Origin: Hysterangium stoloniferum
Lineage: Eukaryota > Basidiomycota > Agaricomycetes > Hysterangiales > Hysterangiaceae
NCBI GenBank assembly: GCA_015178975.1
Contig: WHVD01000091.1
Span: forward strand, 248,001 to 312,000
Reading direction: 5' to 3'
DNA: 64,000 nucleotides
Shown: in pieces, positions 31,566 to 42,275 of the stretch
Layout: every line of letters starts with the position of its first letter
Position numbering within the stretch: position 1 is the stretch's first letter
The notes under the pieces: model-generated
Told to the model about the DNA's origin: nothing
Database searches by the model: none
The model's input: the letters and a program-made list of their open reading frames with translations, nothing else
Translations under genes and position numbers: made by a program

Positions 31566-33836
31566 CTAACACTTCTCACTCTGTGGCTGAGTAGTTAGCA
31601 ACGCAACTTTGATGTCTTCAAAAGCTCGGGCGTGTTCTGAATCCCAATGCCAACGAACGCCTTTCTTTAAGAGGTTGAAAAGCGGAGCAACCATCCAGGA
31701 GTAGAATGGTATGTAAGCAGAGAAGTACAGAACCATTCCGAGAAAACGTTGAAGGTCTGCTATCTTAGAAGGCGTGGCTAATTCCAATATAGTGGCGACT
31801 TTTTCTTGATGGGTCGAAAAGCCAAGTCTAGACACTTTATGTCCTAGTAGTAAAATCGAATTATACCCCATGTAGCACTTTTTGGGTGAGAGAGTGATTC
31901 CCGCTGCAATGATGGCTTGTAGGACCTGGTCCAAATGCTCTAGATGATCGTCCCATGTCTTAGAAAAGATCACGATGTCGTCAATATAAACTAGGCAGAA
32001 TATCCATAAGTAGGGTGAAAGTACGGTTTGCATAACCCTTTGGAATATAGAAGGTCCATTACGAAGTCCAAAGGGCATTCTCTGGAATTGCCACAGTCCT
32101 CGATGGGATCTGAAGGCTGTCTTCGGCTTATCTTCCTCTAACATTTCAAGTTGGGTAAAACCAGCTAGTGCATCGAAGGAAGATAAGATGTTGGATCCCG
32201 AGAGCGCTTGCATGATTTCCGATTGACGTGGCAGCAGAAATTCATCGGGAAGCGTTAGGCTGTTCAACTTTCTATAGTCAATCACTACTTGTGGTTTCCC
32301 GTTGCGATAGACGACAAAGGCTGGCGCCCCCCAAGGACTCTTGGATGGTTCAATCACTCCCTGTTGGAACCAAGTGTCCATTTGTTCGTCAATGACTTTC
32401 CTATTAGCCGGGGAGGTTGGAAACATTGACATTGAAATAGGTTGTGCGCCATCTTTTAAGGGGAGATTGACCTTGACATCTACTTGTCCTACACGCCCGT
32501 CTACTCCAAAAGCTAGGACGTTCTTAGTTAATACTGACTCCAAGTGGGAGGAGACGTCAGTAGGGATGTCAGGACCTAAATTAACTAGCTTATGCAGATC
32601 TTCCACACGAAATGTTTCCATGGTGGCAACTTCTGACGTTTTGGGGCCTGCTGGGTCGAAATCATCTGCGAGTTCCCGTTCCAGGGGCAGCCCAGAAGAT
32701 TGAGGATTAAGGACACGTTCCTCTTCCATTCTTGATAGACTTTCGATGAGATGGGCGATCTTGGTCGCCGTCAACTGCATCGATGCCATCTCAGTCAAAG
32801 ATCTAGGAGTCTGGGCCCATTTGTTCGCGTTGTGAATTAATCCAACGGTTTCCCCTCGCCTGATGATTCTTGGCGTCAGAGAGGGATTAGCGAGAGGTAT
32901 CGCGGCACGTTCCCTAGAGATGGCAGTGGTGGGAGCAGCTAGTATACTCCCATCGTCGTTCTGTAAGACAACTCCCTTGACTATCCATTGGTCACCAATA
33001 AGATCTCCTACAAAGATTGGTACTAATCGAGCTGATTCCGGTTCTATAGTACAATCCTGTGAGGCCCATGCGACTCTTTCAGTACGCACTCCTTTGTCTG
33101 GTTTGGAAGTCAATTCAGATGAGTCATTGGCTAATTCCTCAAGGGGGATCTTGCTAATCGAAAAGGTTAAAGGCTGCAGCTCCTTGGAAGAACTGGCTGG
33201 AATAGATCCTGCTCTCCCAGGCAAAATTAATCTGGAACCCAGTGGTTGGTCTCGCAGTGTCCCGATCTCATAGTTCACGTGAAAGTCTTCTCCCAGAAGG
33301 ATCGGGACAGTCATACCTCGGACAACGTACATCTCGGCGGTAAATTTGAGGAGTATACCGGTGTCGTCCTCGAGATAAATGGGGATGTTGACGTATCCTA
33401 ATACTTTGGCATTACCGGTAAGTTGTACAAGGTGCAGCTTGAGTCCTTGCTTGAGTTTAGGGTGGTCCTCTAGTTCCTTATAGAAATCTTCCAAGATTAA
33501 GGAGAGGTCAGCTCCGGCATCCAGCCTGATTTTAATAGGATTTGAGGCTTCTGAATTCCCTATGCGTCCGTAGACGTGTAATGCTGAAATCCCAATACTG
33601 GAATATCCACCCAGAGGGTCCCTTCTGCGATAGATAATAGTCGAATCCTCTTTCATAAGTCGACTGGATTGGGGGTATTGAATTCTAGGTCTTTTGCTTT
33701 CTTTTCTTGCAGCCAGTTTGATGTCCCTCCTGATACATCTACCGTTAGGTACTTTGGGAGTGTTCAAAATAGAGTCGTCCGCTTCAGAGTCTGACTCATC
33801 GCAAGGAATTAAGTCGGGTAATTGCCCTGGGTCCAA
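31566..33836 (-). CDS. LTR-G protease and reverse transcriptase
   Basis: An open 756-codon frame. The aspartic protease region reads NPIKIRLDAGADLSLILEDF, with Ala where retroviral-type proteases have Thr or Ser in the D-T/S-G triad, followed later by VPILLGEDF. RT motifs: PWGAPAFVVY, VVIDYRKLNSLT, SSFDALAGF (first Asp), RMPFGLRNGPSIFQ, LVYIDDIVIFS (catalytic YIDD) and LGHKVSRLGF. It ends prematurely in QSEKC within the connection to RNase H. The RT core looks intact, but the element as a whole is not autonomous because gag, RNase H and integrase are broken. Confidence 0.92.
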   Translation of the reverse strand: MDPGQLPDLIPCDESDSEADDSILNTPKVPNGRCIRRDIKLAARKESKRPRIQYPQSSRLMKEDSTIIYRRRDPLGGYSSIGISALHVYGRIGNSEASNPIKIRLDAGADLSLILEDFYKELEDHPKLKQGLKLHLVQLTGNAKVLGYVNIPIYLEDDTGILLKFTAEMYVVRGMTVPILLGEDFHVNYEIGTLRDQPLGSRLILPGRAGSIPASSSKELQPLTFSISKIPLEELANDSSELTSKPDKGVRTERVAWASQDCTIEPESARLVPIFVGDLIGDQWIVKGVVLQNDDGSILAAPTTAISRERAAIPLANPSLTPRIIRRGETVGLIHNANKWAQTPRSLTEMASMQLTATKIAHLIESLSRMEEERVLNPQSSGLPLERELADDFDPAGPKTSEVATMETFRVEDLHKLVNLGPDIPTDVSSHLESVLTKNVLAFGVDGRVGQVDVKVNLPLKDGAQPISMSMFPTSPANRKVIDEQMDTWFQQGVIEPSKSPWGAPAFVVYRNGKPQVVIDYRKLNSLTLPDEFLLPRQSEIMQALSGSNILSSFDALAGFTQLEMLEEDKPKTAFRSHRGLWQFQRMPFGLRNGPSIFQRVMQTVLSPYLWIFCLVYIDDIVIFSKTWDDHLEHLDQVLQAIIAAGITLSPKKCYMGYNSILLLGHKVSRLGFSTHQEKVATILELATPSKIADLQRFLGMVLYFSAYIPFYSWMVAPLFNLLKKGVRWHWDSEHARAFEDIKVALLTTQPQSEKC

Positions 33837-33965
33837 GGGGAAGCTCTCCTCCTCTGATCCCTCTGACTCAGAGGGGTCTTCTATGATGTAGGTCTGACTT
33901 ATTTCCTTAGATCGGTTCGCAAATGCGTCCTCGTCGATGATTTCCTCAATGGTGGGAGGTTCAGG

Positions 33966-36662
33966 TCACGATAAAGCTCTCGTCTCAGTCAGACCTTCAC
34001 AGTTCTGACGATGAGCGTCTAGCCAATCTCCTTTCTCAAGAAAATCATGGTCTGATATAGAAACATAAACTTGCGATGTCTCATTTTCATTCGAGGATGC
34101 TTTCACATCTGAAACAATGTTGTCCTCTGGCTGAGGAAGGTAGACAGAAATGAAAATCGATTCCTCATCAATGTTATGTACTTGTCCCTGTACACTTAAT
34201 CCATAAGCCGTTTCATAAGCCCTTTGATCCTCCGCCTCCTCCATTGGGTTCTGCACAGAGCACTTGTTAATAGAGACATAGTGCAACATCCTGCCCGCAT
34301 GGGGGCAGTCGATCTTGAAATGCTCTAAGCTCCCACAAATCCAACACTCCTTCGGAGGCTTGGCGATGCTTTTCTTGTCACTTCGTTCGAAAAAGAACTT
34401 GCCGTGTTTCTTACCCTGCTTAGCATTCGATCTCCTAGGGACGGTTTTATCCTCGAGTTCGCCGAGAAGGGCGTGGCTTCAATTAGTGGAGTCGATTTTT
34501 CCAGAGTGCTCCTCCTCATGCCAGGGATCCGACTTGTCTTGCTCGGCGATCATGACTCTGGGTTTCTGAAACCGATAACGTTCTCAATGTGTTTGAACCC
34601 AAGCATTAATCAGAGCCTCTTGTAAATTGTTCGCCTAAGTCTGTAGGCTCATGATGTCGTCGATAGGTTGTCCCTGTAGAAGATAAAGCCATTCCATGGG
34701 TAGTGTCAGGATAAGTCGGTGCGTTTCGTCCTTCCGGTTTTGGTGGAACCCATACAAGAATCGATAGAGCTTGACCCTTCACTGAATGTAATGAATGGGT
34801 GTCTCATGATTGTGACCGGCCTGTCGAAATTTCATGGCTTCCCATTCTAGAGCCAAGGATTCGCGCCAACGGGTTCCAAGTAATCCTTCTATGATGCCCC
34901 AAAGAAATGATCCGTGAGATCGACTAAACTCAGTGCGATGTTCATGGTCTAGGGTGCTCCACCAGATCTTAGCACCGCCGGTGAGTTGTCTTGGCAGAGC
35001 AACTCCCAACAATGCACTCATGGAGTCAGAGATCTCCGAGAGGCTCATAATATCCATGATGTAATCCAACGCCTTGGATTGAGTCCCATCGTATTCGGGA
35101 AGGTCTGACCATTTGATCTTGATGTCGTTGGTGTTAAGAGCGATCCTTTTATCCTTAGGTAAGTCATCGATAGGTGCGCTGGCTTGAGGTTGCATCGGAG
35201 TTTGAAAGGGAGAGTTAGGTACTCTACCGTGACACCCCCCACGTCCCAAATTCCCTCCATAGCTTGAGGTACTAGAACTCCCAGATAAATTACTAGGAGG
35301 TCCTCCCAATGGCAGAAAGGGATTGGAGGAGATCGGCAGGGAATGGCGAGGATCGACTGGATTCAGCGATCCTCGACCAACAACCTGACCAGCTATACCC
35401 TCGGTGAATGCAGTGGAGAAGGACGGTCGACCCCTGTTGGCGACTGATCGATTCCTAGTCGTAGTTGGTTCATCACCTATGTTCATATTACCAGGGATTC
35501 GTTCGAACACAATGCGAGAGCGGTGAATTTCCTGATGGGGGGTAGGGCTAGGTTCTGTCACGATCCCTCTCTCGATTTCGACCGTATTCAAAGGTCGATG
35601 AGGTTGAGGTTGATAGAGGGGGATGCATATTTCCATTCCTTTTTCCTGAAGATGTTCCGCAACTTGCATCCTCATGTCCAATGGGAAGTCTTGCAAAATA
35701 ATGGGATGATTGAGCGAATGAAGAAAACAAGTGTCGGGAGATCCATTCAGGGTACGAACAAATGAACTGGTTGTGGAGATGGGCGAATCGGGTACCTGGA
35801 TGGAATCACCATAAGGGTAAAGCACCTCCAAAACCATCTTATCAAGTCTTCTCTGATTTCGCCTTAACCGACCCCTTAAGGTAAAATATGCAAACAAAGA
35901 ATTCCAACTAATCCCATTAAGAGACTCCTCCAGCATCCGAATGTATATATACTGGTAGTTGACTTTAGGGACGATGTGATCCCCACCGAGTAGGACGTGA
36001 AGGATTTGTAACGCGTCATCATGTGTGCAGAGCGCTTTGAGGAATGAAGAGAACACCTCTTGTTTAAGAACCGTCCTCCCTCCTTCCATAACAGAAGTAA
36101 CTTCACTCGACCATTTGGGAATCGAGCGAGTCAAGTCCTCAAGGGTTCCAGGTCATAAGAATAAATCCTGCGCCAATAAAATAGCCTGATAACGACCTAA
36201 CCAGACTGCTACAGTCACCGGTAAGAGGGGCTAGTCCGTATTGTACTCCTCCACAAAGGGTGTAACCTGATCTGTAGAAATTTGGTCGGCATAGTACGCA
36301 TCCCATTGTAAGTCAATGGGCTGGGCGTAAATCATATGACCCCTAAAGAATTGCTTAAGGATGACCTGTTTAGGCGGGAACGAGAGAACGGGTTCAGGAG
36401 CACGGGTAGTTTCAACATAAGCTCCAGGGATGTTCAACTGCTCAGTTGACGGATGTTCTTCTCGTGGACTTGGAGGGGCATCCGTTGACGGTCCAGCTAC
36501 TGCTTCGACGGAACTTCCGGGAGGAGCTGGTTTTTGAAAAGTCGACGAAGATGTCCTCATGGTGACATTACGGGGTGGTTCCAGACTTGCAGGTCTTTGA
36601 TGAGGTTTTGAACTACTCGGGGTCATCGAAGATTTTGGCATTTGGTTCTTGCCAGTGGTCAT
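33966..36662 (-). pseudogene. LTR-G gag with zinc knuckle
   Basis: Starts MTTGKNQMPKSSMTPSSS. A Pro/Ser-rich N-terminus is followed by a capsid-like part (KWSDLPEYDGTQSKALDYIM; GAKIWWSTLDHEHRTEFSR; RWRESLALEWEAMKFRQ), and a nucleocapsid with one CCHC knuckle CWICGSLEHFKIDC (CX2CX4HX4C). Against the open copy at 61140-63836 several stops are visible: TAG after EEYNTD, TGA near 36135 and near 34778 (both CGA in the other copy), and a TAG in the MSLQT region. A TGA before the knuckle region is shared by both copies. Confidence 0.88.
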
Positions 36663-36710
36663 TTACGTGCTTAGAATTTGATAGTTGAAATAAATGTTTT
36701 TCTTTGTAGG

Positions 36711-37339
36711 TGTGAAGAGTGGTGGAAGTTCTACCCGTTCTATATACGAAGAATATCGACTGTTTAGGTACGACACCAAGATGTATTGACTGTCGAAGTC
36801 TAATACAGAACGAACGCGTATTGACTACTCAGTTCAATACGGTAGAAGGAAGTAGCTATCTAGAATAAGGTAGAGAGCTAAAATGAATAAGTAGAATCGA
36901 CCGTCTAGTGCGATTCTGAATGACTGCTCGAGAGTAAAGTAGAGTACTAGAGAGTCAAATAATAGAATAGCGTGGATGTGGTCCACGCGAGTAGCGATAA
37001 GGATTGAGTTTCGACTGGTACAGTTCAAAACTATGATAGAGTAGATAGCTAAAGCCCGTCTGTGACGGTCGAGACGATACACCAATCACAACTTACAGGA
37101 CACTAATGGGTGTCTGGGTAAGTCGTGGTTGCGGTGTAAAAGTGTCTGAGTTCTAAACTATGGGCGCTAGAATACATAGGTCTGGCGTGTGTGTGCCCAC
37201 AAGAGTCGATGTACCGCATACATAGATCGTCGAACTAATTATAGATATAATAAAAGAGAGAAAACAGAAATAATAAAGGAAATATAGTAAGAGCTCATCC
37301 GACTATATTTCCTGAGTGTATTTCGCCATACCTCTCACA
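36711..37339 (-). repeat. LTR-G, 5' LTR
   Basis: 629 bp. On the minus strand TGTGAGAGGTATGGCG to CTCTTCACA, then a leader of about 48 bp to the gag ATG. The leader lacks the ~30 bp primer-site region present at 61064-61094. It cuts into the palindrome's left arm at 37340. Confidence 0.9.
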
Positions 37340-37445
37340 AGGGGTCGTAGGTCGGAGGTTGTGGTTGAGAGGTCATGAGTCGAGATAGGTAAGAGAGATA
37401 GATGTGTCAGAGCCCATGGGCCCTGACTAGCGTGAGTGGTGTAAT
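37340..37445 (-). repeat. LTR-B fragment
   Basis: Pairs with 48899-49004 and corresponds to the middle-to-3' part of LTR-B (AGTCGGAGCCC...CTCCG region). Cut by LTR-G on one side and LTR-A on the other. Confidence 0.7.
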
Positions 37446-38185
37446 TGTTAAGAACAGAAACTGACGGATGTCAGTTGGCCGATGGGGACCGATCGGAAGG
37501 ACTTGGCTTCAGCTTATGTGCTGCACCCTCGCAAATATCCATCGGGTGTCCTTAAATTTCAGGCGGGCAAAGACTAGTCCTAACAAGGACCTTTCAGTGA
37601 ATCACCAATCGGAACAAAGGATAAGTCAAGTGTTGGGCCAAGAGGCAGAGGACCGAGAGTGGGTGAGTGCACACGAAGGTGGATAGTGGACTACTTAGTA
37701 TGAAACTTCTAGAGTTATAAGAGGGTATTCTGAATTGATATTCTGATTGCCTAGTAACTACAACTACAGCGGGTTCATACACAAGTATCAGGCATCTAAA
37801 AAACACTAACTAGGAGAAGAGTGGAAAGCAGTATTGACAAATAAGCTTGACTAGGAATGGGACGGGTACGATTAGTTCAGAGGTCGTGAGATACCTGAGA
37901 GTGGGATTACGAGAAAAGGAAATAGTTCGAGGGTTACAGGTATATATAGACATATGTGAAACATAGAGTAGAACAGATCATCATAATAAAAGGGGACTTA
38001 TCAGAGTTTAACCAGATAGTACGAGTATATTTTGACAGGGGCATAAATGGAGTTTGATCACCGTGAAGGTATATGTCAGCATCGGGAGACCGATGGTTTC
38101 GAATGTGGTGTCTTGAGCGATAACTTGAATTGTCGATAGGTGGTGATAACCTCGGGGACTGTCAGGTTGCGACACGGTCGTAACA
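37446..38185 (-). repeat. LTR-A in the left arm
   Basis: 740 bp, minus strand; counterpart of 48159-48898. Flanks GTAAT and AAATA do not match as a target duplication. Confidence 0.88.
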
Positions 38186-38569
38186 AAATAGCTGAATCCA
38201 TTACAAGTTCCCTCAAGATGGCATTTTAGACTTTTGCCAGCACTGAATACCATCAGTGTCTGGTTCTTCCAGGTAACCCAGTTTGATCCATCTCAGTCGA
38301 GTTTTGGGACAATGAAGCTCTTAATACTAAATTCTGTGGGGCCCATAATCTGTTGAGATTATTTGTGCAGTTCTAAGAATAACTCTCAGTGAGTGATAAA
38401 GCTTCACTGAGAGGCTATGGGATCGGTCTCCATCCCTTATATACAAAGGTAATGCTATTACTTCAACAGTATCAGTAAAAAGACCATTAAGAGATTAATA
38501 AAGAAGTTCATTCCTTAATGAATGACTTCCAAATGAAGCGATTGGCAATGCATTTCCAAGTCAGAACTA
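38186..38569. other. Arm sequence without genes
   Basis: Pairs with 47132-48158 of the right arm, which has an extra LTR-H here. No reading frame supported. Confidence 0.4.
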
Positions 38570-39100
38570 TGTTACAACCCATTCCCGGATATTTCAATAT
38601 CCGATCCCCAACTTCTGACTATCCAATCCCAACTTCCAACTATGGAACATCATAGTTCCCATATCTTCCATACTCTTTCCTTTGTTCCATATTTGGTAAT
38701 TTGTCTGTTGACAAGTATTCACTCATTTGTCTTATTATATTCTGTTTCAGAGTATTGTCTCTCTTATCCATCTTATTGTATTCCCATTTCAAAATATTTC
38801 CATTTCGGTCTTATTGTGGTCTTAGTTTGTAATACAATAATGAGAAGACTTATATTAGTTTCCATGAATTTGTGCTTTACTTTAGATCTGATATTGACTT
38901 AGTTTCTTATTCCCTCTTCCATCTTTCTGTATGCTTGATATTTGGAACTCTTTGGAACTCTGAATATCCTTCCAGCGTAAGTTCCATCTTTGAAATTAAG
39001 GACTTCCAAGCATTTGCGTAGAGGTGCAGCACATATGCTGAAGCCAATGTCCTGACCCTATCTGATAGTTCTGGAATAAGTTCCAACACAGCACTTAACA
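38570..39100 (+). repeat. LTR-I solo LTR in the left arm
   Basis: 531 bp, TGTTACAACCCATTCCCGG to GCACTTAACA, flanked by perfect AACTA (38565-38569 and 39101-39105). The same insertion with the same duplication is in the right arm, so it predates the inverted duplication. A third copy lies at 51566-52128. Confidence 0.92.
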
Positions 39101-39105
39101 AACTA

Positions 39106-41160
39106 CAACATTAGACTCAGGGAGGCTTTGGACTAAATTCTTATCCAGTGGAAATAAACAATTAATCGTTACAACCACTTAGTTTTTGTTACCATTTCTT
39201 CTTGCCTGTTGATGTGAGGCGTGTTCATTGTAGATTCCAGGTTTTCATGCTACTTCACTTCTTGTGGTGAATATTGTCCACTCATCAACCCCATGGGCTA
39301 AGGAGTATTACACCATTTGCTCTCTTTCAATCCCTATCCACATTCATAGTCAAGTATTTTGAGCTAAAGAGTGAATATTGAATGTCAAGGTCCAATAAAT
39401 GAGGGTGAATGGACAGCGAAGTAACTGTGTAATGACATGACCATGTGCAATGCCAACCTTCTGTCCTGTCTCTTGTTGAGATCCACTTTCACTCAAGTAC
39501 ACTAATGTCCAGATAGGACCACAGGCTGTCCAATATCAAAGTCATAGATTAGTGTTTTCTCAACATACCACATGGAACCAGTCATCATCTCCAATATCTT
39601 TGTTGCTATGCTCTACCTGTGTGACCATATGAGAAACAAAAGTTGATAAAGGCAATGCAATGGCACAGAGGACAATAGAAGGCACTCACCCAATATGCGA
39701 TGATCCCAGTGATCACATCACACATTGTGTGTGAAATTTCTTTGTCACCAGGAGAAACTATGGTCATGAACTGAGTCCATTAGAAAGACTGACATCTCTG
39801 CCCATGAAACCTCTGCCTGACAGTAAATCCCTGTTTAGCATGATGCTTCCCAGGGGCAGAATGTTCATGCAGCCAACATTGACATTCTCCTTGTGTGCAC
39901 AACCAAAGCCATCAATACAACCTTCAGAGCATCCTGCCTCATCTTCCACTTCCACTCTTATCCCCAACCCATCTCATTTTCCAAAAAGAAAGTGTCACAA
40001 TATTGATGGTTGTGTGGAAGCAGACACAGGCAAATGGCAATGGAAAGGCAAGAATGGTGAGGATGATGGTGCCAAAGGCAAAGACAAAGACAGCCAGACA
40101 GTGGTGGCACTGGCATGTTTGATGTCAATGCAGACCACAGTGGATCACAATAGTATGCACACCAGACCAAACACACCTCTGCTGCTGGACCTAAGATATG
40201 CACTCCACCTGCAGACAGCCACTCAACTCTGCCCTCCCCCTTCACCTAAGAAGAGGAAAAGAAAAAATGTGGAGAAGAAAAATGAAGAAAAATATACCCG
40301 GCCATATCGCTGTGTGGCTTGTTTGCATTTGTGCCTCTCTCAAAGTACTCAAAGTTCTGGCCATCAATCCTATCATTAATTGTTATTGCTATCACTTTCC
40401 TGCAATGTTGTTATGGCCAAAGGGTAATGTACAACAAAACATTGGCACTATTTCCTTGGATAACATGGCAGGGAAGTAGCAGTGAAGGCTGTGACAAATG
40501 GCAGGGGGTTTTAATGGTGACGGGAGGATGCTTAAAGATATCAAGAGTGAGGAGTCCATTTGAAGAGATGTCCACCATCATCTTGCTGTATGGACATTGA
40601 CAAATCCGATCCAGCAGGGAAACCTGCTGGCCTCGGTACTCGCTCCCAACCGTATACTACCCACCACTGGGTCACCAAGATTCTCAGAGTTCGATGCACA
40701 CGTAGGTCGGCACGAATCGACTATCTTATCACTCCCTTTGGACCAGGCTCAGTAGTAGACTCCTAATCAGTAATTCTGGATGGGCGAAACAGTCAGGGTA
40801 GCGGTATCCCCCTGATGAGAGCTCTCGTCGGCTCGAAACCGTTACTATCCCGTTTCCCCTAGCCACCCTCTACACTAGCTGACAAAGTTCGAACTTCGGA
40901 GACAACTGTTTGTGGCGAGTGATAAGGTGGTGGTCCACCCAGCGGCGCTCTGGTGGACGCTGGTGACCTCGCGTTGTCAAGGTCACCCGGCTATCCAATC
41001 AGATGTTATGAATATATTAATATATATATAATATTGTCACCCACAGTTGGCTGTCCACCTTCCCTAAAGAAAGGTACAAAAATAACATATATTGACACAG
41101 GTAGACATATAATTTGATGAATTCTACTACAGGTATTCTTGTCTTCTGAATATGATTATA
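39106..41160. other. Arm interior, unassigned; contains a hairpin cluster
   Basis: Mirrored at 43964-46018. The longest frame (39804-40379, 191 codons, with a PKKRKRKN basic motif) is the same in both arms because the DNA is, so its conservation is no evidence of coding. Composition and codon order do not look coding. 40611-40987 is rich in perfect hairpins. Confidence 0.4.
40611..40987 (+). other. Hairpin cluster with a hammerhead-like core
   Basis: Stems: CCAGCAGG-GAAA-CCTGCTGG (40611-40630, GNRA-type loop); GTCCACC...GGTGGAC with further CAG/CTG pairing (40933-40958); GGTGACCT...AGGTCACC (40962-40987). At 40798-40845 lies CTGATGA, a GAGC/GCTC stem, GAAA, and an outer 8-bp helix GTAGCGGT/ACCGTTAC with one G-U pair. 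This matches the hammerhead consensus except that only five bases (40807-40811) occupy the place of stem I. Mirrored at 44137-44513. Confidence 0.35.
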
Positions 41161-41291
41161 GGTTGCTCATGAACAAAGAAAATTGAAAACTCGGAACACA
41201 TAAACTTCTCAAATGAACTAGTAGAAAATGCAAGTGTCCACAGAGCATGTCACATTCGGGAATCGGATGAGATTGGTGGAACCGTTGTAAT

Positions 41292-41809
41292 TTAAAATTG
41301 TTTTTGACCCACACTAACTTGCGCTGTGAACGGGATGTCATCTAATAGAAAGCCCTTGTTAGAGTGCGGGCAGCTAAACGACTTGAGATCGTCAGGGACG
41401 ATGAAGATAAAGCGCCAATGTTTCCAGTCTGGGAGTCCTGCAAATCTATCGAGAACATTCTGGAGACTCGGTTTAATGCCATGTGTTGAGCCGGTGGTAA
41501 ACTGGAATAGATACAGATAGCCATCGTGAAGGATGAACGAATCGATCGCTGCTTCATTAGCGGCACGTGGGATATAGTACGAAGCCTCCTTGATCGTAAG
41601 CTGCTCCGCATGATCGTATTCAATGGTACCCGCTGGAGTGACACAAAGAGAGAAATCGGAGGATGTGTCAAGTGACGCATTGCGGCGGGCCTCCTGAAAG
41701 CTGGAGGAACTGTGAAATGTAGAATGCCAACGAGAGTTCTTTGAGTGACCGCGAAACATAGGTTTGGCATCAATGTTGATGCCTTTGGCGAAGGTTCTTT
41801 GGAAGTGGG
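41292..41809 (-). pseudogene. Inverted copy of the CR gene's C-terminal nuclease-like domain
   Basis: Identical in reverse complement to 43315-43832, the last 518 bp of the intact gene, ending at the same stop. It lacks the P-loop part; the sequence before 41809 on this strand is an unrelated gene fragment. A by-product of the inverted duplication; expression unknown. Confidence 0.85.
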
Positions 41810-42199
41810 GACTTAAGCCGACATTTACCGTTGAGGAGTCCGGCCTGTCTCAACAGACGAGGCACCAGCTGCATATTCTTGTCAAGGTCCCGGCTAGTGA
41901 GCAACATCTTACATTATCTGGCCTCACAGCTTATGCAACTATTTGCAGAGAGGATTAGCCCCAGCAACTCATCCAATTCGGGACTTTCCGGTATCCTAAT
42001 GGGTAGGTTGTCCGTCTTGCGATGATCGAACAATCCCAACTCTTTCCTTATAGGAGAACCCCCGGCCAAACGACTGCACATGGAGGGGTCTGTGATGTCT
42101 GATGGGTCCATGGAGCCCGTAAGTAGCTGATAAATTCTGGTCCAAGATGTGATGAGCTAAGAAACCATTGAAGTTTCGCTCAGGAGTGCCACCGTACAT
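41810..42199 (-). pseudogene. Unrecognised gene fragment joined to the truncated CR copy
   Basis: Minus-strand words such as MDPSDITDPSMCSRLAGG, RIPESPELDELLGLILSANS and, after an in-frame TAA, SRDLDKNMQLVPRLLRQAG look coding. This strand runs straight into the inverted CR domain at 41809. It is head-to-head with the CR gene (about 80 bp from its ATG), so the two would share an upstream region. No family recognised. Confidence 0.4.
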
Positions 42200-42275
42200 G
42201 TTGGAGTACCATCGTCGATTCTGGGGAAGTCCCTTAAATGCAACATTTACAACCCTCCCATCTCAAGACAATGCC

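Larger units (their letters stand above)
27945..37339 (-). mobile_element. LTR-G chromovirus lacking its 3' end
   Basis: Minus-strand order: 5' LTR (37339-36711), gag, protease-RT, RNase H, integrase, chromodomain, then ORF3. ORF3 stops at 27945 where an LTR-F begins, so the C-terminal half of ORF3 and the 3' LTR are missing. Other copies: 20509-23604, 57937-60532 and 60533-64000. Confidence 0.88.
37340..41809. repeat. Left arm of a giant inverted repeat
   Basis: Reverse complement of 43315-49004 apart from insertions in the right arm; positions pair as x and 85124-x in the inner part. The inner ~2.6 kb look identical in every stretch compared. The outer part (LTR-A, LTR-I) shows scattered substitutions. 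It is truncated on the outside by LTR-G. Confidence 0.95.

Noticed and set aside
39804-40379. 191-codon frame with a basic motif, identical in both palindrome arms
   Set aside because: Identity reflects DNA duplication, not protein conservation; no domain, splice context or coding-like composition.
40798-40845. Calling a hammerhead ribozyme as a confirmed RNA gene
   Set aside because: Stem I is missing or reduced to five unpaired bases, so only a hammerhead-like core is reported.
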